A DNA stretch of 64,000 nucleotides from Antedon mediterranea (lineage: Eukaryota > Echinodermata > Crinoidea > Comatulida > Antedonidae): assembly GCF_964355755.1 (NCBI RefSeq), contig NC_092672.1:33104501-33168500 (forward strand), in the 5' to 3' direction. Of the stretch, positions 1-12,438 are shown piece by piece. Under the pieces are notes generated by a model. That model was not told the origin of the DNA and ran no database searches. It was given only the letters and a program-made list of their open reading frames with translations. A program made the translations under genes and the position numbers. Within the stretch, counting starts at the first letter, position 1, and each line of letters begins with the position of its first letter.

Positions 1-35
1 AAAAATGTTTTTCAGGGGACAATATATCTTTAACG
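1..35. repeat. Terminus of a TTAA-family MITE
   Basis: The first bases carry GGGGACAATATATCTTTAA, a variant of the right terminal inverted repeat GGACAATACATCTTTAA seen at 19141-19160 and 27204-27221. Only the end of the copy is inside the window. Confidence 0.5.
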
Positions 36-539
36 TTATTAGTAATGGAGGGACGTAGAGTGAGACTATAGTAATATTTTTTAAATCAATACAATTCTGT
101 TCTGTATTTATTTGTGACGTCATACGGTGTATAAAATGTTCAAAAGCGTCACAATTTAAATTAAAATGACGTTGCTGTTATATATATATATATAAATATC
201 ATATTGTATATAAAAAAAATTTTAATTTAGGCCTATTTATAGCACGAATACGTTATTTTGTTCGCTTATTTCGACACTGAACTAAACTCAACTTAATTGT
301 GTTACTTGAAACTCGACGCAAGCGCTTTTACGAAACCAGTTCCTTTGAGTTAAGTTAAGTTGTGTTCCGTGTCGATAAGCATTACGTCAGCACGTTGTTC
401 TTCACTATTTTTGCGAATAAAACATTGGTTGCGAGTAGATGTGGAAATTTAAACAAACGTTTATATAAATTTGCTTAGTGGCAAATCAAAACATTAAGCT
501 CATTGGGGTATAACTACACAACTATATAATTCTTTATTA
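36..539. other. AT-rich noncoding stretch with an imperfect foldback
   Basis: No coding region is seen. Between about 270 and 400 a sequence with GACACTGAACTAAACTCAA is followed by its imperfect reverse complement ending GTGTCGATAAGC, making a weak hairpin. A short TA run lies at 181-194. Confidence 0.4.
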
Positions 540-1105
540 CAGAGCCATATATAGAGAGAGTTTCGACATTGAATGGATTATAAAGCCGTGTTTGTGTCCA
601 ACTATGAGTCTTTTGTTTTGAAAATGTATATAACGTTCAAAAGGCTTTAATTATCGAATTTAATATCAAAAAAATCCATTTCATTAAAGGTTTTTGTTAA
701 AATAATAAAAAAATTATAAAGTTACTGCGAACATGATTTAAAACAACAAAAATATCAATTTCGGAACGGCTCTGGTTGTGCGCTCCATGCACGATCTACG
801 CGTGCGCGCTTAGTTTGTACAGCGATTCTCTATAGTAATGCATTGTTTTTACATTTTGTTTAAATTCATGTTCGCAGTAACTTTAAGATTTCGTTATTAT
901 CTTAACAAAAACTTTTAAACAAATTGATTGTTTTGATATTAAATTCGATATTTAAAGCCTTGTGAATGTTATACATTTTTTAAGTAAATGACTCGACTCC
1001 ATACGCTACATAGGCATAGTTGGACACAAATGGCCGGCGCGCGTGCACACCACGTGACTTTCTAAAATCCGTGAACGCAAAGTCGTAACTCTCTTTATGG
1101 CTCTG
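540..1105. mobile_element. hAT-like foldback MITE
   Basis: The element starts CAGAGCCATA and ends TATGGCTCTG. It is flanked by an exact 8-bp duplication CTTTATTA at 532-539 and 1106-1113, the length typical of hAT transposition. The arms are long: about 620-735 is nearly the reverse complement of 860-985, including GTTACTGCGAACATGA and its complement. The core is about 120 bp. There is no transposase ORF, so it is non-autonomous. Confidence 0.8.
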
Positions 1106-1113
1106 CTTTATTA

Positions 1114-3140
1114 TTGTGTGTAGCGCCCTCTTAAAACTTCACCCTACTAAAGTTTAATAGACTCAGTTTCAGACGTTACTAAAATAATACTTCCTTCTAC
1201 CGATGATGTATTGTACGTAGGCCTACTGTGTAAAACGTTATAATAGCCTAGATATTATATTGTGTAGGTTTATTTTTTAAGTGTAAGTATATTAATTTCA
1301 AAATCCAGTTATCGGTTATGCTTATGCCATCGTAAAATACCATAGAGTTATAACTCTATGGTATAGAAATATATTTAGGGGGAGAGCAAGCGACGATCGA
1401 CGATACGTCATCATTCACAGTGCGCATGCGGGGATATTGGAACGTCTTTCATCGCTTCCAACTAAACACGTCATCATGTATGGTCGGTGGTCGCGCGCAA
1501 ATCGAACCTCATGACTGATTGATATAAAAGTAATAGGAATTACATTAGAGTATAAACTGAATGAAGAAAAAAAAGAACAACGATAAACTAAAAGTGTTCA
1601 CAAGATTAGTAATACATTTTTCAATTAATCGCACAATTTGGCCGCCTTTTGGCCACAACATTATTAGGAACCGTGCAATATAGTTTAGTAGATATAGGTA
1701 ATAGTTCTACATTGTTATTGATGTTAATTTCAAGGAATACTTTTGCATATGTGAAAATATATGTGGAAATAATCAAATGATAATGAGTATTTTTTTTAAT
1801 TTTTTTTAATCTTTCGTGGGATTTGCCCACCTTTATTGTAATTTCTTCTCATTTTCATTAACATGACTTCACAGGTATTTATAAACGTATTCATTTACGA
1901 ACCAATGTATAATAGTTTAAAATGTAATTCTTAAAACGATATAGATACATATTTGGAATAAAGGTAAATAGACTATACAGATGAAGCTATAATAGAAACA
2001 AATTAATATACATTTTGAATGAGTGTTTGTTTTTCATTGTTGTTATGATACCGTAAGGACTAAGCGTATTCAGTACAGTTTGTCTGTAACCATGTTGGTT
2101 ACCTAGTATGCCTATAAATAGAATCTTAAGTAAATATTGATGAGAAATGAAACTAATTACATACAAACTTAGGCCTAACAAGAGCAAATGGTTTTTGCGG
2201 CAAATTAGAGTTAGCATGGTCAATCTGACGAAATGTATGGTCTAAAATTCCAGGCCTAAACCGAATAGTCTAGAGAAATCGGCAAAGGGAAACAGAAGCT
2301 AAAAGTAATTGCTCTACTTACTTCCCTGTCGTATTGTTACGATACTACCTTTGTAACATCACTGTTATTGTACGGGTACCTTCAGCAAGTACAATTGATT
2401 TCTTTCACTTCCTATATTACCCATTGACTCGACAAATTTCGATAATCAACAATTACACTCCTTCAAAATAATTCCGATTTTGCAGTAGGCCTAAGTCAAT
2501 ATAATAATAACTCTCCTAGAATTTGGCAAGGTTGAGTGTTGGATAATGTTGGACCTTTATTGTTACGAAACTTCAGATCCTAAACTTCGATATTCAATAT
2601 TATATAACTTTAAGTGAAATAAAATATTATAATAGTGAGCTTTCGATTTTTGCGAAAACATATTTTCTTCGTACGCAAAAAAATAGAGCTAAAAAGTACT
2701 ATTGAACGACCGTTCAATATTGCCTACTATTGCACACCATGTCACCAACAATAGTCCAATCAAGTGACATTTAGTTAGGTGTTAGGCATAATGTACAATA
2801 ATGGAGATTTCGATTTGGGCCGGAACCTACGACCAACTAGGCCATGATATGGTCGGTCGTAGCCTCGACCAGAAAGCAAGAACAAACGTCCAAATATTTC
2901 CACATTCCCACAATGAACTATGACGTAGTTTGGCTGTCGTCGCAAATCGAAACACGCTCCCTACATGCAACGTGATTCAAGTCAAAATAAATATTTATAT
3001 AACAAATAAATCACATAAAACACATTCTGAAATTCAGTTACATTATGAGAGACTTCTTAATTCAATGTTAAGCTAGATTAATTTCCCGGTAGCGAAGGAT
3101 CCCACTTGCAATACGTAATATGGCACTTTAGAACCATGCT
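1114..3140. other. Intergenic DNA, no gene recognised
   Basis: Only short chance ORFs are present. Notable small structures are a 28-bp perfect palindrome at 1337-1364 and the short palindrome TTGAACGACCGTTCAA near 2703. Nothing else can be supported. Confidence 0.5.
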
Positions 3141-3144
3141 TTAA

Positions 3145-3415
3145 AGATGTATTGTCCCTCAAAAACATGAACAATAAAGATTAATGAAATCAGATTTTGA
3201 ATAGATTATTTTGTAGTTTTAATAAAGTTAATCCCTTTCGTACAAAAAAAACCCGGAAAAAATTAATGTTTTCACTTATGAAATGACAAAATAATTGACT
3301 GGCAGCAGCCAATTTGACTATTGTTTGCTTTAAATTACAGTTTTTTAGGTAAATACATTTTTCATCCATTTTTTTGTCAGAATGGATAACTATTAGGTGA
3401 CATTAAAATAGCATA
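3145..3415 (-). mobile_element. TTAA-flanked MITE, inverted copy
   Basis: It begins at TTAA (3141-3144) followed by AGATGTATTGTCCC. The interior is the reverse-complement counterpart of the elements at 10832 and 18832, for example the sequences around AGCCAATTTGACTATT and GATAACTATTAGGTGACAT. The right TIR has decayed; a TTAA occurs at 3416-3419. Confidence 0.6.
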
Positions 3416-3897
3416 TTAAAAAAAAAAAATGTTTAAGAATTATTTCTTTAAACAATACACAGTTTTATGCAGTATATTCACATAAAGGCACAATCATCAG
3501 ATGCTGTATCAGCATTAAGCTAAATTGTTTATAGTGAAACGGATGTATGTAACACAACGTTATTTTTGTACAATAATATCTTCCTTTACATTGAATTGTG
3601 GTTTTCTTTATCAGCATCTAAGCTTAAGTGATTACGAGTATTTACTTATTCTAGACTTAAGGAAATAAGCAGGTATTGTTAGTTAAGTGTAATACGTTTG
3701 TTATGAGAGAATTATTAGTAATGGTTGGTGAACACTGAAACTGCTTTCTGCAAACACAATATAAAATAACACAATGAACATGTGTTTGTCAATGATATTT
3801 ATTTTAGGAAACGTTTTTCAGTTCAGATTATTATTTATAACTAGGAGGAATTATAATCAAGTTTTCTGTATTTATAGTTACATGAAAAACAAATACC

Positions 3898-4192
3898 AAA
3901 ACAACAAACTCGAGCGTTTTGTAACATTTTTACCACAAAAAACTCGAGCGTTTGTAACAGGTTTTGTAACATTTTATACCACAACAAACCTGAGTGTTTG
4001 TAACAGGTTTAGCAAAATGTTATACCACAACAAATTCGAGCGTTTGTAACAGGTTTGGCAACATTTTATACCACAACAAACTCGAGCGTTTGCTAATGGT
4101 TTAGCAACATTTTATACCACAACAAACTCGAGCGTTTGTAATAGGTTTAGCAACATTTTATACCACAACAAACCTGAATGTTTGTAACAGTT
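3898..4192. repeat. 46-bp tandem repeat (minisatellite)
   Basis: About six copies of a unit containing AAACTCGAGCGTTTGTAA, then GGTTTAGCAACATTTTATAC, then CACAAC. The CTCGAG (XhoI) motifs at 4081 and 4127 and the matching position at 4173 give a 46-bp period. It lies just left of the first Reeler unit and is absent at the starts of units 2 and 3. Confidence 0.85.
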
Positions 4193-4422
4193 ATTTATCA
4201 CATATGTGTGTCATAAACCTATCATCACTACTTTATTGGGCCTTATAAAAATCTCGACATAAGTGCACTACATCATTGTTTAGCGTTTAGATTTATTGGT
4301 ACCTGGTGGGGATTATGCAGACAATATCAAATAAAATCCCTGAATGATCATATTGTGTGCTACTTAAAAGAGTGCTGATCATAATAAATGCAACAATAAT
4401 TTAAATCCAATGTTAACACACG

Positions 4423-4588
4423 GGTTTTGATTGGTTGTTGTAGTTGGTTTCTGATTAGTCATTCATCATCAGGAAGTTGGTGAGATTACCAAACCGTTGG
4501 TACATTTTCTATTCCTGGTTCACACTGTGCGGCGTTAGTACACGTTCACAGGATCTTTTAATCAATTTATACAAAAACAATTAACAAG
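4423..4588 (+). promoter_or_regulatory. Promoter block and noncoding exon 1 of Reeler gene A
   Basis: This block is conserved at all six loci of the array: GTTTTGATTGGTTGTTG (an inverted CCAAT box), a GATTAGTCATT or similar segment, CCGTTGGTA, then GGTTCACACTGTGCGGCG, a GGATCTT segment and ACAATTAACAAG followed by GTAAGT. I read the last part as a noncoding first exon ending at 4588. The intron of about 2.4 kb ends at TTTATAG just before the start codon (AAGAATGAATGCC). The transcription start itself is not visible. Confidence 0.65.
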
Positions 4589-6124
4589 GTAAGTGATAAT
4601 TAGTGTATTGTAGGCCAACCAACTTTGTTACCATTTTAGTTTACTGGGTAATTTGGCGTATGCGCAACACCTAGAATGTATACTCCTAAGACCTAAGATA
4701 TAGACGAAAGGTGTAGGCCTACTCATAAACATTTTAGTACGGGAGTGAATTTTGTATTTGTGTATACTTAATTCTATATTAGGCTAGGCAATTAGTAACC
4801 ATAAATAAGGTGCTTACTCAAAATTGTATATAGTTATATTAAAATACAACAAGGTTTGTTATTCCTGCATGAAAACATTTTTGTAATATATTTGTAAATT
4901 TATATTTTAAGTTAGGGTGCCACAGATTAAAAGCTTCGCTTGCTTGTGGTTATCCTGTTTTTCACACTTTATTGTACTTAATTTTCTATTTATATTTTTA
5001 TGAATGTTGTGTGAAAAATAAAAAAATTATGTACAAAAGTGGAACAGGCGAATGGTTCTTTTATTTACTTTTATTTATTAATTTTATTCATTTAGCATTC
5101 ATTCAACATAACATCTAAAATACATAACAAAGAAAAAATACCAACAATTGGAATATTAAAATTGAATAAAACCAAAGTTTTTTGAAAAGGCCAACAGAGT
5201 TTCCCCATGGGGATAATAAAGTTTTAATTGAATTGAATTGAAATTGAATTGAAGTGACTGAATTAAATAAAATAAAGTCATAACATTGTAGCAAGGAAGT
5301 GAATTTTGTATTTGTGTGTATACTTTATTAGGTTTGGCAATTAGTACAATCATCAACAAAGTTTACTCAAAATTGTATTGAAAAATACTAATCTGAGATA
5401 TGTTTTATTTTATTTGTGTTTTATTAGGCCTATTTTATTTTTACCAAAACGCCACGACATAGAATATCTCTACACACAGTTTAGGCGGAAGGTCCCGTCA
5501 TAAAATGTTAGTACGGAAGTGAATTTTGTATTTAGTGTACACTCCATTTCACATTAGACTATTATATTAAGTGTGCTGGTATTATATATATATGTGAACT
5601 TTTATTCAATCAATCGTACATTTGTTATAATGGTAACCATAATAACGTATAATATTACAGAAAAAAAAAACCAATTTAAATATTAATTATAAAATATATA
5701 CAATGATTATTTACAGTATAGATAATAATAATTGTTTCTATTGACTATTATTGGAAACAGAAGTTGAATAATAAAATACTGAAAAGTTTAATTAGAGGTT
5801 TACAATCAATGGAAAAGATGAAAACATATAATATTGTAAGTATTAAAAGTAGCAAATAGTGTTTAGGAAGATTACTGTATATTGGCAACGGCCTACAGAT
5901 GAACATGGTTATAAGCAAAAGTTATATAAGTATATAAAGTATATATCCTTTTAATTAAAATCACTATTCATTGCAATTTAAAGTATTTATTTGCAAATTT
6001 CTATCAAAAAGCCGTATAGGCCTACAACAAAGTTTCTTTAGACAAATATAGTATATTTGCATGGCGGTTTGCATTACTCCTGTATATATCTTATTGAATA
6101 GGCCAAAAATATGTATGTTAAACG

Positions 6125-6625
6125 CAGTGATATGTAATAACCGAAGGCTGGATGGCAATCTTTTAATGTTATCGCAGTTCAAAAGTGATTCTCCATGAAG
6201 AGGGAACCAACAAGATGGCGGCTGCAATCGACCAATCAGATATGCCCTACGCAGTACGCACTACAACGCCTGTGTGTTGAGCCTATCTGCTGCGTGAGAA
6301 CAATACGCAACGCAGCGCGTTAAGCGTATAAACGCGGACGCATTCTATATGATCCTCGTATACGTACAATTGCTAGATTACCAAGAAATTATTCATTCTA
6401 TTGCGATTAAAAATAATTATATTAAATTTTATAAAAACTTCACTGTGCTTTGAAAAGAATATGTGTTGCAATTTATGTGGTCTTAATGTATTATATTTGA
6501 TTATTATTTTGTATATTAAATAATGTTTATGAACACATTTACGGCCGCCATCTTGTTGGTTCTCCTCTGTGTGAATCACTTTTCAGTCCGGAGTGCGCCC
6601 TCTAGGCTTCGGCTTTACCTCACTG
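6125..6625. mobile_element. hAT-like MITE in the 5' intron of gene A
   Basis: The ends are CAGTG and CACTG, flanked by an exact 8-bp duplication GTTAAACG (6117-6124 and 6626-6633). Imperfect inverted arms of about 90 bp include AACCAACAAGATGGCGGC and its complement. Units 2 and 3 lack it and run uninterrupted at the same place, so it arrived after the duplications or was never copied. Confidence 0.85.
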
Positions 6626-6988
6626 GTTAAACGTCAACTCCCTCCTGTGATTTTCAAGTAGCCTCTATTAAAAAAGGAATGACCAACTTTGTTCCATTAA
6701 ATGGTTTTCTTAAAGTTGTTCACGTTCAAGAGTCGGTGTCAGATTATTTCAAAATGGTAGCATAAATAAAATGTCGATGACATAATACAGTATTTTAGCG
6801 CCCTCCGAACGCCTCTGAAATGTGTTCATTGGTTGACGCTAAGTATATATTTTTATTTTGTCTAATTTTCTTGCAATTGAACTGTATGGCAAGGCAAATG
6901 AATTCACAATTATATCTGGACACTTATACTTAAAACTTGAATGTACAAATTGTGACGTAATTACGTTTGAAATTGTGTTTATAGAAGA

Positions 6989-9584
6989 ATGAATGCCGTA
7001 CTGATTTTCAGCGCATGCCTGTCTATGGCATTTGCGCGTTCCACTGGACCCCCAACAGATGCTTGTACCGATATGATTCCTCAACATGGAGGCTTGACTG
7101 TGTCAGGAGAACCTCCATATGCTGTCAACATTGGTTCAATGAAGTACGCCACAGGATCTCCTGTTCAAGGTAGGCCTAAGACTGTCTCCAATCTTAAAAC
7201 AAAATGTTGCTTTTGCTTTTCTTGGAGAAGCTATCAAACAAACTGGCCAAAAAAGAGAAAAAAAAAATTAAGAAAATCTGCGCAAACTCACAAACTCCTT
7301 ATTTCTTTATTCTTAACAACAGTCACCGTTGCAACTACAAATGGAACCTCTTTCCGAGGCTTCTTTGTCCAAGCCAGAGTGAACGATACTGATTTTGTAA
7401 CTAATCCAGCTTTAGGAATGTTCTCCAATTACCCCGAGCAGACAGGTGGTGTGGAATGTACCACTGACAATGCTAACGTAAGAACGTCTTATTTTTACTA
7501 GGTCAATAATTACTAGTGGAAACTAGACACTAAGATTGTCTAGAATCCCGCTTGAAACCGAATTAATTGCAGCTTTCGTTTGGCACCAAATTCCGCTTGT
7601 GACAGAATTCCGATTTAAATAGAATTCCGCTTGAAACAGAATTCCGCTTCCGTTTGGCACCAAATTCCGCTTGGGACAGAATTCCGCTTTAAAAAGAGTT
7701 CCGCTTGAAACAGAATTCCGCTTAAAACTGAATTCTCGTTAGGAACCGAATTCCGCTTGAATCGGAATTCCGTTCGAAACAAAATTTCGCTTGGGACAGA
7801 ATTCCTATTGAATTAGAATTTAGCTTGAAACAAAATTATGCATGGAAACATAACTTCTCTAATTAAGCGTTGTTCATGCTCAGAATGAATTTAGTCTTAT
7901 TGTTCTTTCATCCGTTTCTACTTAAGTTTATATCGAGCTAAATATATTTGTTTATAGAGTGCTTGGGGACATACAAATAATAATGACAAAACGAGTGTCA
8001 TGGCCACTTGGACATACGATGGACCATGTGAAGATGTCGGCGATTTAGCTTTTAGGTACGGTAATTATTTCTGAATTCCGTTAAAATGATGCAAATGGTA
8101 GGCCTATATTATTTTATATTAAATGCATATTCACAATACGGTGTCACATGTTACATTCAATGAATCTGGCTTTTTTTTAATAATAATTAATATGTCCTTG
8201 CTTACAGGTATAACACAATGAGCTTAGATTGGTTTCCTCATATCGCCACGCTTCGGTTATTAATCCGGAAATCATTGTAGTCGAAAGAATCGACATTTAA
8301 CTGGTATGAGGTCGGATATATAGCCAGTCGGATTCCCTTTATTTTCTCAATCCAGCCAAGCTTATGACTAAGCACAAGCGAAAGATTATCCAAATTGTTG
8401 CTCGTGATTGGTCAGCCTGCCTTGCGTGAACGGCACTGCGTTTCTTCCCAGCGCAAGCGCGAAGGATCAGAAACAATGTTGTCTATTGACACGACAACAA
8501 TAGTTTTAAAATCACGGCGAGTAGCCTTATGAATAGCCTAATTTGTTTTATTGTATTTCAGAGTGACTGTAGTCCAAGGTGATCCTCGAACACGATATTA
8601 CACTGACATCGTCTCCAACAATCTAATGTTTGATGCCGAGATGTGCGACACCAGTGCAGCTAGTGAGTTTATAGTCACAAACAAGTTTTCTCTCTAATAA
8701 AACTTAACTTATAACTATGAATTGTTATCAAATAAAATATCTTGTATTTGCCTTCCTATATCCTCTCTGCCTGATCCTCTCCCTCCCTTTCCGCGCGCGG
8801 ACTGAAAGCCATTTTTGCGTAACGTTTTGCGAACTGTGTTTTAGGTGTTATGTTAACTATTTAATATTTTGTATTTTTCAGGTACGACAACGGAGCAGCC
8901 AGTAAGTTTGGTTAAACTAATGAATTCAAATCAAATATTGTGTATTAGCCCCATACATCCTGTCTGCCTGTCTTTCTCCCGCTCTTTCCCACCAATCTTT
9001 GAAAGAATTAAGTTTTGCTGCCCCATGTTCCTGTACAATACGAATTAAAAAATCTAGGATAATTGAAATCTTTTATGTATTGTTTTAATCCGTGCGCGGA
9101 CTGAAAGCCATTTGTGCGCAAAAAATGCTGTGTTTTAGGTGTATGTTAACTAATTTACTATTTTCTTTTGTTTTTCAGAATGGAGCAGCCAGTAAGTTTG
9201 GATACCTATCAAGTTTTCTCTCTAATAAACTTTACTGTTAACTATGAATTTCTATCAAATAAAATATCTTGTATTGCCCGGCCTATATCCTGTCTGCTTG
9301 ATCCTCTCCCGCCTTTTCTCATCCATGTTTTGCTGCCCCATGTTCATGTACAATACAAATTTATAAATCGAACGGGAAAGGGTAACCGGAATCTTTTATG
9401 TATTGTTTCATGTTGTTGTCATCCGCGTACGCGAACTGAAAGCCATTTGTGCGCAAAAGGTTTTTGCGAACTGTGTTTTAGGTGTTTGTTAACTACTTTA
9501 ATATTTTTGTATTTTTCAGATTACGTCATATCATCAATCTTTACAATTATCTCTAGTATCATGGTAGCTGTTCTTGCTTATTAG
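6989..9584 (+). CDS. Reeler-domain secreted protein, gene A (7 coding exons)
   Basis: Coding exons: 6989-7169, 7323-7477, 7958-8055, 8562-8662, 8882-8901, 9167-9179 and 9520-9584, all with GT/AG borders; together 210 codons plus stop. The protein has a signal peptide (about residues 1-18), then Reeler hallmarks: MIPQHG, SGEPPY, an FRGFFVQAR core, the W-T-Y-D-G-P-C segment and a VTVVQGD strand. There is an N-G-T glycosylation sequon and a 20-residue hydrophobic C-terminus without a cytoplasmic tail, which suggests GPI anchoring. The family (insect noduler/Hdd11-type defence proteins, reelin N-terminus) is extracellular. Two microexons of 20 and 13 nt, absent from paralogues, add about 11 residues (T, E, Q, N, G, A) before the tail and together keep the frame. 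Their use needs transcript evidence; skipping both also keeps the frame. Confidence 0.85.
7540..7850. repeat. GAATTCCGCTT intronic minisatellite, gene A
   Basis: The intron after coding exon 2 holds more than ten degenerate tandem copies of a 17-21 bp unit around GAATTCCGCTTGAAACA, each carrying an EcoRI-like GAATTC. The same intron carries it in every paralogue. Confidence 0.8.
8650..9519 (+). repeat. Triplicated exon-end plus intron segment in gene A
   Basis: Three tandem copies, about 230, 285 and 340 bp, each start with the exon-4 end (GAGCAGCCAGTAAGTTT or similar). Each runs through ATAAAATATCTTGTATT, TATCCTGTCTGC, GACTGAAAGCCATTT-like segments and GTGTTTTAGGTGT, and ends TTTTTCAG. Genes C and E have a single copy. 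The extra donor and acceptor pairs produce the two microexons of gene A. Confidence 0.8.
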
Positions 9585-10264
9585 ATTCTCGTAACTTTAT
9601 AATCACACACAGTTTATAGAAAATATTTTATAGAAGAATATAGAAACAAAATGAAAGCAATGTTTTAGTAAGAAAAGAATGATCCATTGACTACCGAACG
9701 TACGAGGGCGTTCTTTTCTATATTTCTTTGTAAGCACGCGCGCGTCATCTTGGAAATGTTGCTGTATTTGATAATGCTGGACATACAATGCCTACACCAT
9801 ACATACAGAGACCAAGCACTACTTCTAAAAAGCAGGGTACAACCAATTCATGTATTCAGTGCAATTTATGCATTCATCGTTTAATTATAATTTTTCACAA
9901 TAACTCGTCTTCTGCGAGCAACATACTGGTCACGTGGCGTCGCAAAAATTTGTAGATTGTAGAAGAAATGATCAGCTCCTCATAAACGGATTTATTCTAT
10001 GCTTTAGTAAAAGATTCTGCACATAAGGCTGTTGAGAAAATGTTTGTTTTATTTTATTAGTACATCATAGGTTAGACCTATAATAACCAAGGCTGTCAAA
10101 CACGGATGTTATAAAAATAATGTATTATTCGTTATTTTTTGCTATAATAAAGAGTATACACTGGTCGGATTAGATTTTTTATATAATAAAAGTTCTTTGA
10201 GAAAACTATTTTGTTTTGTATCGTTTCCAAAATTTAGTCGTTGGATTTTTCTTTTCATTCAAAC

Positions 10265-10825
10265 TACTCGCCTCCAAGAGCCCACTCAGATCCGTTGTTT
10301 GCATCCCTTTCCCTTTTAAAAATTTACGATATAAATTGCCTTCAACAATGTATTTTCGTATACTCTTGGTTAAATTCCCTAATCCCGGCTCAATTTCAAC
10401 CCCTGTTCAAATTCAATTTCAACTATCATAGTCATAACACAAGAACCTCAAATAAAATACATATTCCATTACACAAAACACTATCTTTCAAACATAACAT
10501 TCAGTTTTCAGGGCCAAAATATTGGAACAACTTACCCAAATACATAACCAAATCGCCAACAAAAAAACATTTCACTTTTAAGCTAAAAAGGCATCTATTA
10601 TCCACAAATAATCACTGAATTCTAAATAATATTAATTCAAATTTCTTTGATATTTTCAATCGGTTACTTTTGTTTTACTTTGGTTTTTTTAATGATTTTT
10701 TGATATTTTTTATTTTTTGGCAGCCCACCACAAGTTTACACTTTCTGGGGTTCGCCTCTCTTATTTAAAATTGTTTTTTTACAAACACTGTTAATAGAAA
10801 AGAGAAGAGAAATAAATGTTCTGAA
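10265..10825 (+). pseudogene. 5'-truncated non-LTR retrotransposon 3' end
   Basis: An open frame to 10618 encodes the extreme C-terminus of a non-LTR ORF2. It includes SDPLFASL, LLKIYDINCLQQCIF, the H-N-T-R-T-S segment and SGPKYWNNLPKYI, matching the end of the intact ORF2 at 47642-50674 in order and spacing. It is followed by a 3' UTR ending near AGAGAAGAGAAATAAATGTT. The reverse transcriptase core is missing. It lies between gene A and pseudogene B. Confidence 0.8.
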
Positions 10826-10831
10826 TATAAA

Positions 10832-11145
10832 GATGTATTGTCCCACTGAAAAAAATAATTATTTAATTTTTTGTTGTTGAATATCCCATTTTAATGTCAC
10901 ATAATAGTTATCCACTTTGACCAATAATTAGATTGAAAAAAATGCATTTACCGGCAAAAACTGCAAAAAAAATAGTCAAATTGGCTGCAATGGATTTTTA
11001 GTTGAATTTAACCAATTTTGTCATTTTATAAGGGAAAACATTATTTGTTTTTTTTTCTACGGAAGTGATGAACTTGATTAAGACTACAAAATAACCTATT
11101 CAAAGTCTGAATTAACTAATCTTCATTTTTTCATGTTTTTAGGGG
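10832..11145 (+). mobile_element. TTAA-family MITE, unit 1 copy
   Basis: The left end AAGATGTATTGTCCC and right end TTAGGGGACAA are inverted. The interior is shared with the copies at 18832 and (inverted) 3145. About 14 bp of the right terminus present in unit 2 (CATCTTTAA) is deleted here. Confidence 0.7.
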
Positions 11146-11460
11146 ACAACATATAATTAAACCCGTATTTATTTTGGTTAAAACAGTGGATCGGCGGACC
11201 GTAATGTACATGTGATACCACTTATACTTGGTACATCGCCATACACGTTCAGAATATACTACACATTGACCCTTGTTATCTTATTTAATAAGTCTATAGA
11301 CATAAAGCGGTAGGCCTGTGCCGTGTACAGTGGTAACCTACCAGATTCACTCACCTGATAATTTAATTATATATAACAACAAGCAACAGGATTACTCCTC
11401 TTCCCCAATCTCTAGCACATTATGCATAACCATTAGATATTATTTTCCCATTACCTATTA

Positions 11461-11612
11461 ATTATAAAGCGTCTAATGTTGTGAAACCTTCATGTGCTGT
11501 ATTATTATCACCCCGGTCATTTTTGATCAATCGCGTATGAATACGTTATGCTTTGACCTAAGGTACCCATTTGTACACCTGGGTGGAGAGAGGCAAACGT
11601 AACAAAATTGTG
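11461..11612 (-). repeat. tRNA-SINE fragment (internally deleted)
   Basis: Part of the SINE family seen complete at 28870-29113 and 36004-36302: an AAAGCGTCTAATGTTGTGAA end, then CCCATTTGTACACCTGGGTG and GAGAGAGGCAA. The tRNA-like head is lost by a deletion shared exactly with the unit 2 copy. Confidence 0.7.
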
Positions 11613-11689
11613 GGTTATGGAGGGGATAATACAAAATAGAAATCATGATCGATGATTATTGCAACAAATTAATATTCATCAATTTTAAC

Positions 11690-11857
11690 ACATGGTTTTG
11701 ATTGGTTGTTGTAGTAGTTTGTGATTAGTCATTTATCAGGGAGTTAATGAGATTTAAAAAAAAACCAGCCGTTGGTATTTCTGCATTCTTGGTTCACATC
11801 GTGCGACGCTGGTAGCCCTACTCAAGGATCTTGGTAAATTAAACAAAACAATTGAAG
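11690..11857 (+). promoter_or_regulatory. Promoter block and noncoding exon of pseudogene B
   Basis: The conserved array block is present: GGTTTTGATTGGTTGTTG, GCCGTTGGTA, GGTTCACATCGTGCGACG, GGATCTTGG and an exon end ATTGAAG before GTAGGTGATA. It looks intact although the gene behind it is broken. Confidence 0.6.
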
Positions 11858-12438
11858 GTAGGTGATAGGTGATACGTAGTCAAAATTGTATTTAGTATCG
11901 AAAATCCAACAAGAATTGTTACCACTGAAAACCATGTTCTTGGCGAAATGTCCACTATCAAAATTCAATACGGACATATACCAACCAGGTATTACATAAC
12001 CCTGGTCAGAGTACTATTTACCATCAACTACAATCTAAACAACTGTTCAGGGACTGTCACTACTGTTGGGCCTTGACATAGAAACTCGAATTTGAACACT
12101 TTTAAGCCACTCCTGAAAGTGCTATGTGCAATCGGTGGAATGGCGCTTTAAAAATGGAAAGATTGTTGATAGATAGATTGTAGGCCTAATATAGATAATA
12201 GTTTGAATTTACAGATTTCTGATGTTATAACGTAGGTTAAAAATAACGTTCATACTGGACCAAACCATTTTATTTGTAGGATACTGATTTTAAGCACCCG
12301 CTGTCTTACTGTGACATTGGCGCTCCTCACTGTACTGCTGATTCTAGATATATATTCTGAGAGTAGTTTGAATTTACAGATTACTGACGTAATAAATAAC
12401 GTTTTACAGAACTAAACCGTATTTTTTTTTGTAGAATA

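Noticed and set aside
3898-4192. Regular repeats considered as a CRISPR array
   Set aside because: The units are direct tandem repeats without unique spacers, in a eukaryotic genome; no cas genes.
6373-6579. 68-aa minus-strand ORF beginning M-I-H-T-E-E-N-Q-Q-D-G-G
   Set aside because: It lies within the hAT-like MITE and begins in its inverted repeat.
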